Shown: in pieces, positions 36,107 through 45,820 of the stretch
How the letters are laid out: each line of letters begins with the position of its first letter
Numbering within the stretch: the stretch's first letter is position 1
Assembly (NCBI RefSeq): GCF_038006205.1
Contig: NZ_JBBOUU010000001.1
Coordinates: forward strand, 3,102,001 to 3,166,000
DNA length: 64,000 nucleotides
Direction: 5' to 3'
From: Solibacillus sp. FSL R7-0668
GTDB lineage: Bacteria; Bacillota; Bacilli; Bacillales_A; Planococcaceae
Notes under the pieces: generated by a model
Databases searched by the model: none
What the model saw: only the letters and a program-made list of their open reading frames with translations
What the model was told of the DNA's origin: nothing
Program-made: the position numbers and the translations under genes

Positions 36107-38809
36107 TCACTTGTACTGACGGTAATATTTATTCTTCAACCCATCAACCGTCATATTTTCATTTAAGTTCGTATGAGGAATAAGCAAGTATCCCCACTCT
36201 TTTCCGTCATGCTCTAATTCATGCTTAGATGCGTGTTCACACCATGCTGTAACAGCTTTTGCCTTCTCTAGAACAATCTCGTCCTGCATATCCGATTCAG
36301 CTTTAATTTCACAAATAAATTTCACTTCATCTGTTTCTACTACGAAGTCTGGGTGATACGTTTCACCACGCCCGTAGTAAATTTTCAATTGCCCTGACAT
36401 TGGTTTAAACCATTTCAGCACCTTAGGATCGTTTTCACAGATTACAGCAAATTTACGTTCACTATCTGAGTCGAATTTTTGAACTCGGTACAGGCTCTTT
36501 GAAAAGCCGCTGAATACCATACTTCTAATTTTACTTTTATCTTCAACAGGGTTTCTGAAGTTACGTTCACCATCTTCAACAACCATTGTGTAATGCACAT
36601 TACCTAGTTGTTCATATCCCTTACTAATCTTCACATCATACTCGTTTTCTGAAGTTTGATAGTAATATTCCTGCATTTGTTCGTGAATATGGCTTGCTAA
36701 TTGTTTTGAATTATAAGCAAGAACATTTTCAACAGCCTCATCATCTGCCAAATACGATTGGAGATGTTTGATTAATTGACCAACTAAATTGTAAAGTAAT
36801 TCTGCATGATCATCGTAGGAGATGTCCGAATAATTCATTAGTTGCTCAATAATATAGTCTGCTAAGTTCTCTTGTTTATAAATCATTCCACTCGTATTTA
36901 ACGTGGAACGTTCACTCGTTCTTAAGTTTTGAATGACTATTTTACCTTCAGTGGACTGAAGATGTATATTTTTTACGTCTAATTCGAATTCTTTATATCC
37001 CCATGTTACATCGCCTACTGGTTGAATAATAACCCTTGGAATGTCAATACTATGCTGAACATGGTTATTAACAGAGGTTGCAACTACGTGTGCTACAAAT
37101 TTTTCTGTTTCTTCTGGGAATAAATCTAATTCTTGTGTATTGAGATCTTCCTTCACTTCTTTTACAATTGCTGCCTGTACTTCAGGCTTTTGAAGGTCTT
37201 TAGAACTCGGAAGGTATTCAAATTTTTTCATTGCCTTCTGAGTCGCTTGAACGATGTCGTTAACGCGATTAGTCGTGAACGTTTCTTTCGCTTCAGGTTT
37301 ATTCTCGATTATTTTATCAACTTCAGCTTGTACTTCCTGTTGAATCGTTTCTTCTATTTTTGTCGTAATTGTAACTGCTTCTTTTTTCTCTACGGCAACA
37401 TCTTTACCAATAATAACACCTTTTCGAATAACCGAATTCGGATTGTTTGCCTCATCAATTATATCTTGGAATCGATCATGTGCTACAATTGTCAACCTAT
37501 CTACCGCTTCATTTCCTGTTCTTTTTCCATAAGGTAAACGTAATCCACGTCCAATTGATTGTTCTACAAGCGTCTTCGAGTTAGCTGCACGTAATGGAAT
37601 AATTGTATATAAATTTGTTACATCCCAGCCCTCTTTTAGCATATTTACATGAATAACAATTTCAGTTGTAGAGTTTGGATCTTCAAGTGCCATTAATTCT
37701 GCAATTGTTTCATCCTTCTCCTCTCCACGCTGATTAGAGTGTACTGTTATAACCTTCCCTTCATATTGACCATCATAAAATTCGTCTGATTCAATATATT
37801 TTAGTAGCTCTTCTGCATGATTTGTGTCTTGAGCAACTACAAGAATAAAAGGTTTTACTAATGGCTGGCCCGTTTTACGACTATATAAATCAAGCTCAGT
37901 TTTTGTTTCTTCGTGGATACGAACACCATCTGCTAATTTTAATCTTTCTAGCATATGTTCTTGCCCTTTAAAATCATCTGCATTGAAGTTTTCTCTTGTA
38001 GCAACTGTTGGCTCTTTTACATAACCATCTTCCATCGCTTTATGTAATGGATAGCTATAGATTACATTTTCAAAAGGAATTGTCTTTGTGCCTGATTCGA
38101 CTTGTGGTGTAGCAGTTAACTCCAATCCGATTACTGGCTTTAATTCATTTAAAACATTTACACCAGCTGTCGCTCTATAACGATGCGATTCATCCATTAA
38201 TAGAACTAAATCAGGTAATGAAGATAAATATTCAAAATAACTTTCGCCAATATATTCACTTAATCGTTTAATACGAGGAGCTTTCCCACCACGCACTTCT
38301 GAATTAATTTTAGAAATGTTGAAAATATTTATGTGAATCTCGTCTTCTTTAAATAAGCTACTTTTCACATACATTTTTCCTGAATCGTAGTTATCACCTG
38401 TAATGATACGTGGCTCATTCGCTGCGATTTCTGCGACACCTTTAAATACATACTTAGGTGTACCAGGCGTAAAGTCTTGAATCAGCTTGTTGTAAATAGT
38501 TAAGTTTGGCGCAAGTACAAAGAAGTTCTTCATTCCTTTTTGTATGTACAAATATGAAATAAACGCACCCATTAAGCGGGTTTTCCCCACCCCTGTGGCT
38601 AATGCAAAACACAGGGACGGGAAGTCACGCTCAAAGTCTGAAACTGTTGGATAACTTGCTTGAATTTTTTCAAGTTCAAGCTTTAATGACGCCTCATCAT
38701 GCTTTTTCAAATCAAGCATTTCGATAATATCGGCTAATATTTCTAATGAATCTTTCTGCGGCGTTCTTAAACTCAGCCGTGCAGAAATATTTTTTACTTG
38801 TTTATTCAT
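36107..38809 (-). CDS. type III restriction enzyme, Res subunit
   Basis: A 900-residue Res subunit: an SF2 helicase with FALATGVGKTRLMGAFISY (Walker A, near residue 75), the DESH box in LVLLMDESHRYR and IGRGLRLPYG (motif VI), ending with a PD-(D/E)xK nuclease (YHPDFVVET and FICEIKAES). Together with Mod it translocates along or slides on DNA and cuts about 25 bases from an unmethylated site. The ATG at 38809 follows GAGGAGG and overlaps the Mod stop by 8 bases. All motifs are present, so the system is probably active. Confidence 0.95.
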   Translation of the reverse strand: MNKQVKNISARLSLRTPQKDSLEILADIIEMLDLKKHDEASLKLELEKIQASYPTVSDFERDFPSLCFALATGVGKTRLMGAFISYLYIQKGMKNFFVLAPNLTIYNKLIQDFTPGTPKYVFKGVAEIAANEPRIITGDNYDSGKMYVKSSLFKEDEIHINIFNISKINSEVRGGKAPRIKRLSEYIGESYFEYLSSLPDLVLLMDESHRYRATAGVNVLNELKPVIGLELTATPQVESGTKTIPFENVIYSYPLHKAMEDGYVKEPTVATRENFNADDFKGQEHMLERLKLADGVRIHEETKTELDLYSRKTGQPLVKPFILVVAQDTNHAEELLKYIESDEFYDGQYEGKVITVHSNQRGEEKDETIAELMALEDPNSTTEIVIHVNMLKEGWDVTNLYTIIPLRAANSKTLVEQSIGRGLRLPYGKRTGNEAVDRLTIVAHDRFQDIIDEANNPNSVIRKGVIIGKDVAVEKKEAVTITTKIEETIQQEVQAEVDKIIENKPEAKETFTTNRVNDIVQATQKAMKKFEYLPSSKDLQKPEVQAAIVKEVKEDLNTQELDLFPEETEKFVAHVVATSVNNHVQHSIDIPRVIIQPVGDVTWGYKEFELDVKNIHLQSTEGKIVIQNLRTSERSTLNTSGMIYKQENLADYIIEQLMNYSDISYDDHAELLYNLVGQLIKHLQSYLADDEAVENVLAYNSKQLASHIHEQMQEYYYQTSENEYDVKISKGYEQLGNVHYTMVVEDGERNFRNPVEDKSKIRSMVFSGFSKSLYRVQKFDSDSERKFAVICENDPKVLKWFKPMSGQLKIYYGRGETYHPDFVVETDEVKFICEIKAESDMQDEIVLEKAKAVTAWCEHASKHELEHDGKEWGYLLIPHTNLNENMTVDGLKNKYYRQYK

Positions 38810-40424
38810 TGGAATCCTCCTCAACAAATAACGACAGTTGCTCTTTATTTTCGGTATTCATAAAACCATCAACCTTTAAACTATAATCATCTCTACCGTA
38901 TTCACAGTTTTTCAGAATCGTTGTCGGAATTTTAACAAACGTTATATTTGGATAATCATTAGGATTAGCAGTATAAGCCTTACAGCAAATTAATAACGTT
39001 TCATCTTCCTTCATTTGCTCTTGAATATTATCAGCTACCTCACGGGTAATAAATTGCGTTGTTGTGTAAATATAGTCATTTTCAGTAGAATAGCCTTGCT
39101 TCCAATAAATTTGCTCATCAGGCGCATACGTAAAGCCTTTATGCTTACACATCGCTTCTGCCAACATTGCTGGATTATAATTTTCACTAATAATCCAATT
39201 ACCAAACTTATCTTTTTCTAATAGGCTTGGTGCTAAGCGATAATATTTAAAGCCTCCACCACCTTGCCAATTTACTGACTTACTAATACCACCTTGATCT
39301 GTACCATCCACAACTTGTTGTATGCGTGGGATAATATGAGTATGACAATGTTCCCCTAATTCTATCATTATCCACTTACGTCCCATCTTATGAGCAACAG
39401 CCCCTGTTGTACCTGAACCTGCAAATGAATCAAGTATAATGTCATTTTTATTAGTAGCCAAGGTAATGATCTTTTGCAAAAGTCTTTCAGGTTTTGGAGT
39501 AGTAAAGACATCTTTGGGATTCAGTGCCTTTACTTCTTTTTTAGCTTCTTGGTTATCTCCCACTTCTGAACGAAGCCAAATTGTTTTCGAAACAACCCCA
39601 CCCTGCACCTCTGTTAAAAACCTTTTCACTGAAGGAACGTTACCACCAGTTTTACCAAACCAAATTCTATTATCTTCTAATAGTTCCTGAAATTTTTCTT
39701 CAGAAACAACCCAACTTCTACTTTCAGGTGGTACAACAATTCTTCCAGATGGTGTCGTTATAGGATAAATATCTTTAGGATTTGCAGTTTTAACTGATAA
39801 ATCACTTGGTTTCCAAGATCCTCTTGGGTCGTTGTCTGGGTTTTTGTATCGCTTATCCATTTCTTCAGTTCTTGGCAATAAATTTGGTCTCCATATATTC
39901 TTATCTTTTGCATAGACAAGAATATGATCATGGCTATCAGATAACCATTTAGCATCATTTTGCGGTGAGTATTTCTTTTCCCAAATAACATTGCTAACAA
40001 AGTTCTTACGTCCAAACACCTCATCACATAATACCTTTAAATAATGTGATTCATCATCATCTATAGATATCCATATAGAACCGTCTTCAGTTAATAAATT
40101 ATGAATAATTTCTAACCTCGGCTTCATTAAACTCAACCAAATTGAATGTTCAATACCATCGTCATAATGAGGAAAAGCATTCCCAGTATTATAAGGAGGA
40201 TCAATATAAATACATTTAATCTTCCCAGCAAATTCATCTTCTAATGCTTTTAATGCCAATAAGTTATCCCCAAAAATCAATCGATTATCGAAAATATCAT
40301 TATCTGTCACTTTTGCTTCAGCACGATAAGATAGTTCAGGGTCTGCAATTAAAATACGTGGCTCTAACTTCGGGGGATTATCCTTACCAATCCAAGTTAG
40401 CTCCAATTTCGTTTTATTACTCAT
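38802..40424 (-). CDS. type III restriction-modification, Mod methyltransferase
   Basis: A 540-residue beta-class adenine methyltransferase. Motif IV is YIDPPYNTGN (near residue 90) and motif I LDSFAGSGTTGAVA (near 330); the central and C-terminal parts form the target-recognition region. It sets the specificity of the Res/Mod complex and protects the host. The ATG at 40424 follows GAGGTGAACGG. It lies upstream of res with an 8-base overlap, and downstream of a decayed SNF2 helicase gene. I saw no simple-sequence repeat in it that would mark phase variation. Confidence 0.95.
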   Translation of the reverse strand: MSNKTKLELTWIGKDNPPKLEPRILIADPELSYRAEAKVTDNDIFDNRLIFGDNLLALKALEDEFAGKIKCIYIDPPYNTGNAFPHYDDGIEHSIWLSLMKPRLEIIHNLLTEDGSIWISIDDDESHYLKVLCDEVFGRKNFVSNVIWEKKYSPQNDAKWLSDSHDHILVYAKDKNIWRPNLLPRTEEMDKRYKNPDNDPRGSWKPSDLSVKTANPKDIYPITTPSGRIVVPPESRSWVVSEEKFQELLEDNRIWFGKTGGNVPSVKRFLTEVQGGVVSKTIWLRSEVGDNQEAKKEVKALNPKDVFTTPKPERLLQKIITLATNKNDIILDSFAGSGTTGAVAHKMGRKWIMIELGEHCHTHIIPRIQQVVDGTDQGGISKSVNWQGGGGFKYYRLAPSLLEKDKFGNWIISENYNPAMLAEAMCKHKGFTYAPDEQIYWKQGYSTENDYIYTTTQFITREVADNIQEQMKEDETLLICCKAYTANPNDYPNITFVKIPTTILKNCEYGRDDYSLKVDGFMNTENKEQLSLFVEEDSNE

Positions 40425-40443
40425 TCCGTTCACCTCGTAGTAG

Positions 40444-41422
40444 TTAGATAACACTCCATTTTATTATAAACAACTTCTGCTCGCTAATCTTCTGTTCTAA
40501 TCGACTTTCCATATCAATAAACAATCGCTGTTTTTGTCGGTCGATTTCATCTTGTTCATCATATAGATTTCGACGCATTTTGTTACGTTTACGCTCTTTT
40601 TCTTGAATGAGATTATTCATTTCGAGTTCTTCACGAACCATTCTCGATTCAAGTTCCTGTAGCAATAGTATTCGCTTTGTATAAGGTACATATTCTATTA
40701 CTTATCTTCGCAGTGTTCTATGACACACAGGAGCAATACGCTCTTTTAAATCTTCTAAGTTAGATTTTGAAATTTCTCTTGAACCGCTACCAAATTGTTT
40801 TCTAAAAATTATTTCATCGCCAAATAAATAAGGGTCTATAAAACTCATCAAGCGATACAGTTCCATCAATGAATTTTGAAGCGGTGTTGCAGTTAATAGT
40901 AGCTTCGGAAAGCCAGCCGTTGCTTCTCTTATAACTCGACATACTTTATTTGATTTTTTGTATACATTTCGTAATCGATGTGCCTCATCAATCACGATTA
41001 AATCCCAAGGAATCCGTTGAATTTCCTGTGCCTTGTTTCGGGCATATGTATGTGAAATAATCACTACTTGATCTTTTTGGAAAAAGGGATTTAACGAGCC
41101 TTCTTTAACGAATTGATTGTAGTTTTTGCTTTCGTAATGGAGGTGACACAATAATAAGAATTTGTCGTTTATGCTCCGCCCATAACTGGCTTAAAGCTAA
41201 CCCTGCCTCAATTGTTTTTCCTAAGCCTACCTCATCTGCTAATAAAGCTCCCCTTTCTAATGGTGCTCTAAATGCAAATAAAGCTGCTTCAACTTGATAG
41301 GGATTTAGATCCACTGTTGCCCTAATTAAAGATTGGCTTAAACGCACTACTAAATCAGATGCATTTTGCTTCGTTAACTCATGTGCATAATATTGGCTTT
41401 GGTAAGCTGTAGTAATTGTCAA
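40444..41422 (-). pseudogene. SNF2-family DEAD/DEAH helicase, frameshifted and internally deleted
   Basis: Three pieces in different frames: an N-terminal part (41422-41105) with LADEVGLGKTIEAGLALSQL; a second part (41151-40702) with WDLIVIDEAHRLRNVYKK (DEAH) and LLLTATPLQNSLMELYRL; and a C-terminal part (40665-40444) that is charged and helical. A frameshift near 41120 and loss of the whole RecA2 domain after CHRTLRR show that it is dead. SNF2 helicases of this type often accompany type III-like systems. Confidence 0.85.
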
Positions 41423-41597
41423 TTGTATCCCCTCCGTACTTGCTTATATACAGTTTAAATCACTAGGTAATAAATAGGAATATATTAACTAAATTTATTA
41501 TATTTAATAAGTAAAAAACCTCACTTTTTTACCTCTAATTACCAACAAAACACAAAAAACACGCAACATCAAATGACATTACGTGTTCACTACCATA
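41423..41597. other. short spacer
   Basis: AT-rich gap between the dead helicase gene and the zinc protein genes; no feature recognised. Confidence 0.3.
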
Positions 41598-41969
41598 CTA
41601 TTTACTAGCCTTTCTCAACTGCATTCGTTTGTTTTCAATTTTCTCCCGCTCCTTTAATAACCATTCCATTGATTCATTATAAAATACATCCGAGCAATCT
41701 TTAGAGCAAAAGCGTTTAGGCATTAGACTTTCCTCACTCCAAACCATTGAAACAGCATAGTATGATTCATCCTTATCACTATGGACTCTTTTATTACAGT
41801 GATAGCAATTAAATCCCCACCCGCGCTTTAAATCTTTTGGGAAGTATCTTTGATAATAACCTTTTTTCAACTGCTCCATTTGATATCCCGTTTCCCATAT
41901 ACAATTCATTAAATGCATATCCTCGTTATAGCCTGTAAGTTTCATTAACAGATTTTGATTGTCTGTCAT
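41598..41969 (-). CDS. small zinc-binding protein, paralog 1
   Basis: A 123-residue protein with CYHC near residue 55 and CSKDC near 88, a spacing that suggests one treble-clef-type zinc site, flanked by helices. It is clearly similar to the neighbouring 42040 product: both have GYYxRYFxKDxKRxWGFxCxHC and RFCSKDC. It follows the tyrosine recombinase remnants in the same direction, so it probably belongs to the mobile-element module, perhaps as a DNA-binding accessory factor. Not recognised as a named family. Confidence 0.65.
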   Translation of the reverse strand: MTDNQNLLMKLTGYNEDMHLMNCIWETGYQMEQLKKGYYQRYFPKDLKRGWGFNCYHCNKRVHSDKDESYYAVSMVWSEESLMPKRFCSKDCSDVFYNESMEWLLKEREKIENKRMQLRKASK

Positions 41970-42039
41970 AAAAGCCCGCTCCCTAACCCACGCTATTTGG
42001 TATACCTACTTTTTTTCCACTTTGTCCTCTATTGAAGTC

Positions 42040-42390
42040 TTATCCCCTCAACACCTTTTCTCTCGTAGCTAATACACGCTCACGCTTTTGAAGCAACATT
42101 TGCATTTCTTCATTAAAATAAATATACGAGCAATCCTTTGAACAGAAGCGACGATTTGTTGCATTAGGTTCTTTCCATATAATTGATACGATATAATACG
42201 CTTCATCCCTATCGCTTCTTACTTTGTCGCCGCAATGGAAGCATTTAAACCCCCATGCTCTTTTTTTATCTTTACGAAAGTATCTTTTATAATAGCCGTT
42301 TTCTAATAATTTAATGTTCAATCCGACCTCTATTAATTCCATCATTAAATAATCATCTTCTGTTACTTCTAATTGCCTAGCTAAAACCAT
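42040..42390 (-). CDS. small zinc-binding protein, paralog 2
   Basis: A 116-residue paralog of the 41598 product, with CFHC and CSKDC motifs and the KGYYKRYF-like GYYKRYFRKDKKRAWGFKC segment. An AGGAGGG ribosome site lies inside the end of the recombinase remnant, whose last ten bases overlap this start, so the gene was expressed with the recombinase. Two tandem paralogs suggest duplication within the element. Function is unknown; DNA binding by the zinc site is a guess. Confidence 0.65.
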   Translation of the reverse strand: MVLARQLEVTEDDYLMMELIEVGLNIKLLENGYYKRYFRKDKKRAWGFKCFHCGDKVRSDRDEAYYIVSIIWKEPNATNRRFCSKDCSYIYFNEEMQMLLQKRERVLATREKVLRG

Positions 42391-42970
42391 GATAATCCCT
42401 CCCTCCTAATAGCGTGTGCATTGATATTCTCTAAGCCAAATCGCTTTGAATACTTGCTTAGTTGCTTTGAGATGGCACTGTTAGATGATTTACTTGAGTT
42501 CATCGGTAAACCGTTTTGTGTGATGAATACATTACTATTATCTGTTCCGTAGTATTCACGAATACCTGTGTTTAGTTTGATTAACATTTGGAGCATGTCT
42601 GCTAGTTCTTGCGTGATAGGCAACTTGAGGAACTTATGATTTTTCAATGTAGAGCCATCAAGATTCAAGCATGGGTTTGTAAAGTCGATGTGACGCTCCC
42701 TAAGCTCTCCTAACGTGCGAATACGAATACCTGTCTTGTACATCACCATGACCGCACAAGCGTCTCTAAAGCCAATGAATGTTGTCTTATCTATCAATTG
42801 AAGCAAGCGGTCTATATCTGTTTCCTTTGCTCCTTTCTTAACTTCCTTATCAATCTTAATATGGATATTGCTCCAGAAGCGGTCTTTAATCCAACCATTG
42901 TTATGAAACTTGCTTAGTATGGATTTGGCAATCAAAAAATGACGTTTTTGGTATTTAATTTTGTATGTAT
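42381..42970 (-). pseudogene. tyrosine recombinase, catalytic-domain fragment
   Basis: An open frame from the IS21 end encodes KRHFLIAKSILSKFHNNGWI and then the catalytic part with the first arginine (MYKTGIRIRTLGELR) and the HxxR motif (INAHAIRREGLSWF). It stops there, before the LGH and the catalytic tyrosine of the family, so it lacks strand-cleaving activity. The N-terminal side is cut by the IS21 element. It is a dead integrase of the island or of a Tn554-like element. Confidence 0.75.
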
Positions 42971-42991
42971 TGCCAACAGCCCCGTTTTTCG

Positions 42992-43708
42992 TTAATTTCT
43001 TACTGTCGATGCACGGTAACGATGACTTTCACCTGTAAAAATCACGAGATGTGAATGATGAATAAGTCGATCAATTACTGCCTCTGTCAAAATCTGATTG
43101 CCAAATACATGATTCCACTGGCCAAACTGTAAATTGGTCGTGATGATAATACTCTTTTGCTCGTAACACATGGAAATTACTTGAAAAAGAAGCTCTGCTC
43201 CTTCTTTACCGAGTGGGAGATAGCCCATCTCATCTAAAATTAGTAAATCTAACTTCTCAATCTGATTCATCAGCTTCGTCAATTGTCCCTTCTGATTGGC
43301 ATCAATCAATTGATTGACTAAGCCAGCTACCGTATAAAAGCGTACTTTATAGCCAAAACTAGTTATGGCATTTAAGGCAATCAAACGGCTCAAATAGGTT
43401 TTTCCTACTCCGACCCCACCATATAAAATCAGATTCTCCCTTTCGGCAATGAACTGACCGCTTAGTATTTCTTCTGATGTAATTGTCTTTGGCAATTGCA
43501 CATGCTGCCAAACGTAAGGCTCATTGCCACACTTCGGTAGATTCGCCTGTTTTAATAAGAGGTTAATTCTTGATGTTTCACGTTGCTCGATTTCCTCTTC
43601 AAAAATATGTTCTAAAAACGTCACCTGTTCAGGGGTGAAATTCATGTGATTCGCACGTAAATGACTTAATTTTAGTCGTTTGGCGTATTCCTGTAATCGT
43701 TCACTCAT
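42992..43708 (-). CDS. istB: IS21-family helper ATPase IstB
   Basis: A 238-residue AAA+ ATPase of the IstB/DnaC-like family: Walker A GGVGVGKTYLSR (near residue 97) and Walker B LLILDEMGYLPL. It selects target DNA and stimulates the IstA transposase. The ATG overlaps the istA stop by four bases. Length and motifs are normal. Confidence 0.95.
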   Translation of the reverse strand: MSERLQEYAKRLKLSHLRANHMNFTPEQVTFLEHIFEEEIEQRETSRINLLLKQANLPKCGNEPYVWQHVQLPKTITSEEILSGQFIAERENLILYGGVGVGKTYLSRLIALNAITSFGYKVRFYTVAGLVNQLIDANQKGQLTKLMNQIEKLDLLILDEMGYLPLGKEGAELLFQVISMCYEQKSIIITTNLQFGQWNHVFGNQILTEAVIDRLIHHSHLVIFTGESHRYRASTVRN

Positions 43709-45210
43709 GAGGAACTCACCTCCTCAAAAAGCGTGTCATACCGGGAAATACTACGCTCAATATTCGGAAGTGCTGGTAACTCTGCTGCTGGTGTAATCGG
43801 CTGATGCATTGCGCCATCGAAGATAAGCGAATTAAAAGCTTGATGAATGTGCTCCGCTTTTGGATGTCCGGTTTTACTGGCAATCTTTAATGCCTGCGTC
43901 AGCTGTTCAAACGTCGCTGATTTCATTAAATCTGCTAAAAGGGCGAAGCCTTCTTTTTGTTCTTCCTCCGTACAAGCCTTTAAATAGACTTGCCAATCTA
44001 CGGGTAGATGATCGTATACACCTGAATATTTAATGGCACGGGGCCGTTGTGATAAAAGCTTCAAATAAGGCTGCCAAACCATAGATTTGGCATTACTGCC
44101 ATATAAGCGAGGGTGTGTAACAATCACCTGCTGGTGTTCATCTAAAATTTGCACCTCATTATAAGTGATTTGTACCATTACCTTCTTTTGGGCGAAACGT
44201 GGCGAGGTAGAGTATACCTTTGTCTCTAAGTGGATTAATCCACTTTTATCTGCTTTCGCTTCCATCAATCGAGCGCAAAGGAATGATTTCTCGGGTAACA
44301 CAAGATGGGCCGTACATGTTTCTTTATGTAAAGTGTTTAAGGCAATTTCCTTTTCATAGTGAAGTCGATTACGATTGTCTTCGGCTAATGCCCATAAGGT
44401 TTCATTAAAATCCTCTAAATCTACAATCGTCTGTGCCGGCAATAAAAAGTTATTCCTCACATATTTTACCATATTCTCAACGTGACCCTTTTCGTTTCCT
44501 TGGGCTGGATTACAGAATTCATATTCAAAGCCATAGTGCAACACAAACCGTTCAAACATATCCGTTAATTCGCGTTCACCTTTTGCGAAAACCTTTTTCA
44601 CAGCGGGCTTCAAATTATCAAAGCGAATCGTTTTCGGTACGCTACCCATATGCTGAAATATACGTTGTAAGCCTTCTAGTAAGCACTCAGTATTTTCCGA
44701 AGGAAATACTTGAAAATAAAAGGTATTTGCGTGTGGAAATGACATCACCAAGAAGGGTAATTCAATGATTTCATTTAAGTATTTGAATGGTGCCTTCCCA
44801 AAATCAACTTGTGCTGTTCCAGGTATCGTTTCCAAAGGTAATGTTGCGCCTTCAGCTTCTGCTGTAAGCTCTCTTTTCCTTTTTGAAACATATTCGCGAA
44901 CGGTACGCGCCTTTCCTTCAAAGTTATGCTCCTGTACTAGCTGATTAAACATACGCTGCGCTGTTCGTTGATACTTCTTTTTCATTTTTAAATCTTCGCG
45001 AATCCATTCATCTAAGATTGGCTTCACTCGATCCATAACCGGTGCTTTTCTCGTTTGCTTCTGTTTTTGAGGAAATTCCTCTTGGTTGGCATATTTCTTT
45101 ACCGTACGTGGATCGTGCTGCACCTGTCGTGCCACTTCCGCATAAGTTTTGCCTTTTTGGTTTACTTCATGTCTGATATAATGGATTTCTACCACTTCTA
45201 ACATCTCCAA
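43705..45210 (-). CDS. istA: IS21-family transposase IstA
   Basis: A 501-residue transposase with an N-terminal helix-turn-helix (GKTYAEVARQVQHDPRTVKK), a DDE integrase core (TAQVDFGKAP ... IRFDNLKPA ... EKGHVENMVKYVRNN) and a C-terminal beta-barrel region. It is intact, so with IstB the element is probably mobile. Confidence 0.95.
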   Translation of the reverse strand: MEMLEVVEIHYIRHEVNQKGKTYAEVARQVQHDPRTVKKYANQEEFPQKQKQTRKAPVMDRVKPILDEWIREDLKMKKKYQRTAQRMFNQLVQEHNFEGKARTVREYVSKRKRELTAEAEGATLPLETIPGTAQVDFGKAPFKYLNEIIELPFLVMSFPHANTFYFQVFPSENTECLLEGLQRIFQHMGSVPKTIRFDNLKPAVKKVFAKGERELTDMFERFVLHYGFEYEFCNPAQGNEKGHVENMVKYVRNNFLLPAQTIVDLEDFNETLWALAEDNRNRLHYEKEIALNTLHKETCTAHLVLPEKSFLCARLMEAKADKSGLIHLETKVYSTSPRFAQKKVMVQITYNEVQILDEHQQVIVTHPRLYGSNAKSMVWQPYLKLLSQRPRAIKYSGVYDHLPVDWQVYLKACTEEEQKEGFALLADLMKSATFEQLTQALKIASKTGHPKAEHIHQAFNSLIFDGAMHQPITPAAELPALPNIERSISRYDTLFEEVSSS

Positions 45211-45314
45211 TCCCTCCTGTTAAACGTTGTTGGTCCAACGAGGAGTTTACTTTTATTGGGGATTGTTGGCAAGTGGTTTTTTCATACATAAATTAACCGC
45301 CATAACTTACATTC

Positions 45315-45659
45315 TTATAATGCCATAACCATTAGTACGGCTTTTGTGGACTTGAGACGAATTAACTTCGTGCGTTGACTTACATCAAGTGAACCTAAGT
45401 AGTTGTAAATACTATCAATGTTAATTTGCTCTACATACTCAATGCCGTTCATTTGTACAAACTGCTTAAAGATGTACTCATAACTTTCGATTGTGCGTGG
45501 TCTGTTCCCTGCTACCTTCATTTGATTAAACACCGTTTCAAGTGCTTCTGCTATTGGTTTACCTGTTGGCTTCTGTTGTTGTGATTCCTCTGCTTGAATC
45601 ATCTCTACCGCTTCTCTAGAGACAGAAAAGATGCCATGCTTACGTTTTCTATTAGACAT
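45315..45659 (-). pseudogene. tyrosine recombinase, N-terminal fragment
   Basis: A 114-residue frame with an AGGAGG ribosome site. Its C-terminal two thirds form the SAM-like core-binding domain of phage integrases (NRPRTIESYEYIFKQFVQMN, SIYNYLGSLDVSQRTKLIRL). It ends at KAVLMVMAL just before the IS21 element. Its last 20 residues correspond to the first residues of the catalytic fragment at 42970, so the two pieces may derive from two different recombinases rather than one split gene. Confidence 0.7.
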
Positions 45660-45735
45660 AGAAAAACCTCCTAAATTGAGTTTAGAAGGTCTTTGAGCGT
45701 GTTCAAATATAGTACATTTCCTTAGGGATAAGAAA

Positions 45736-45776
45736 AGGGATATTCAACAAGAGTTCAACTCCCGTTCAATATCCCT
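45736..45776. repeat. 13-bp inverted repeat between integrase start and attachment site
   Basis: AGGGATATTCAAC and GTTCAATATCCCT (one mismatch) flank a 15-base spacer. Its position, 45 bases from the candidate att repeat, suits a recombinase or excisionase arm site. Confidence 0.5.
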
Positions 45777-45820
45777 AGCTCTTAAAACGTTGATATACCA
45801 CCGTTTATAGGCTGGTAAAT

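Larger units (their letters stand above)
42971..45271 (-). mobile_element. IS21-family insertion sequence
   Basis: The 2.3-kb element carries istA and istB in the usual order and has imperfect terminal inverted repeats starting TGCCAACA (TGCCAACAGCCCCG on the left, TGCCAACAATCCCC on the right). I saw no target-site duplication next to these ends. It separates two parts of tyrosine recombinase coding sequence. Confidence 0.85.
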
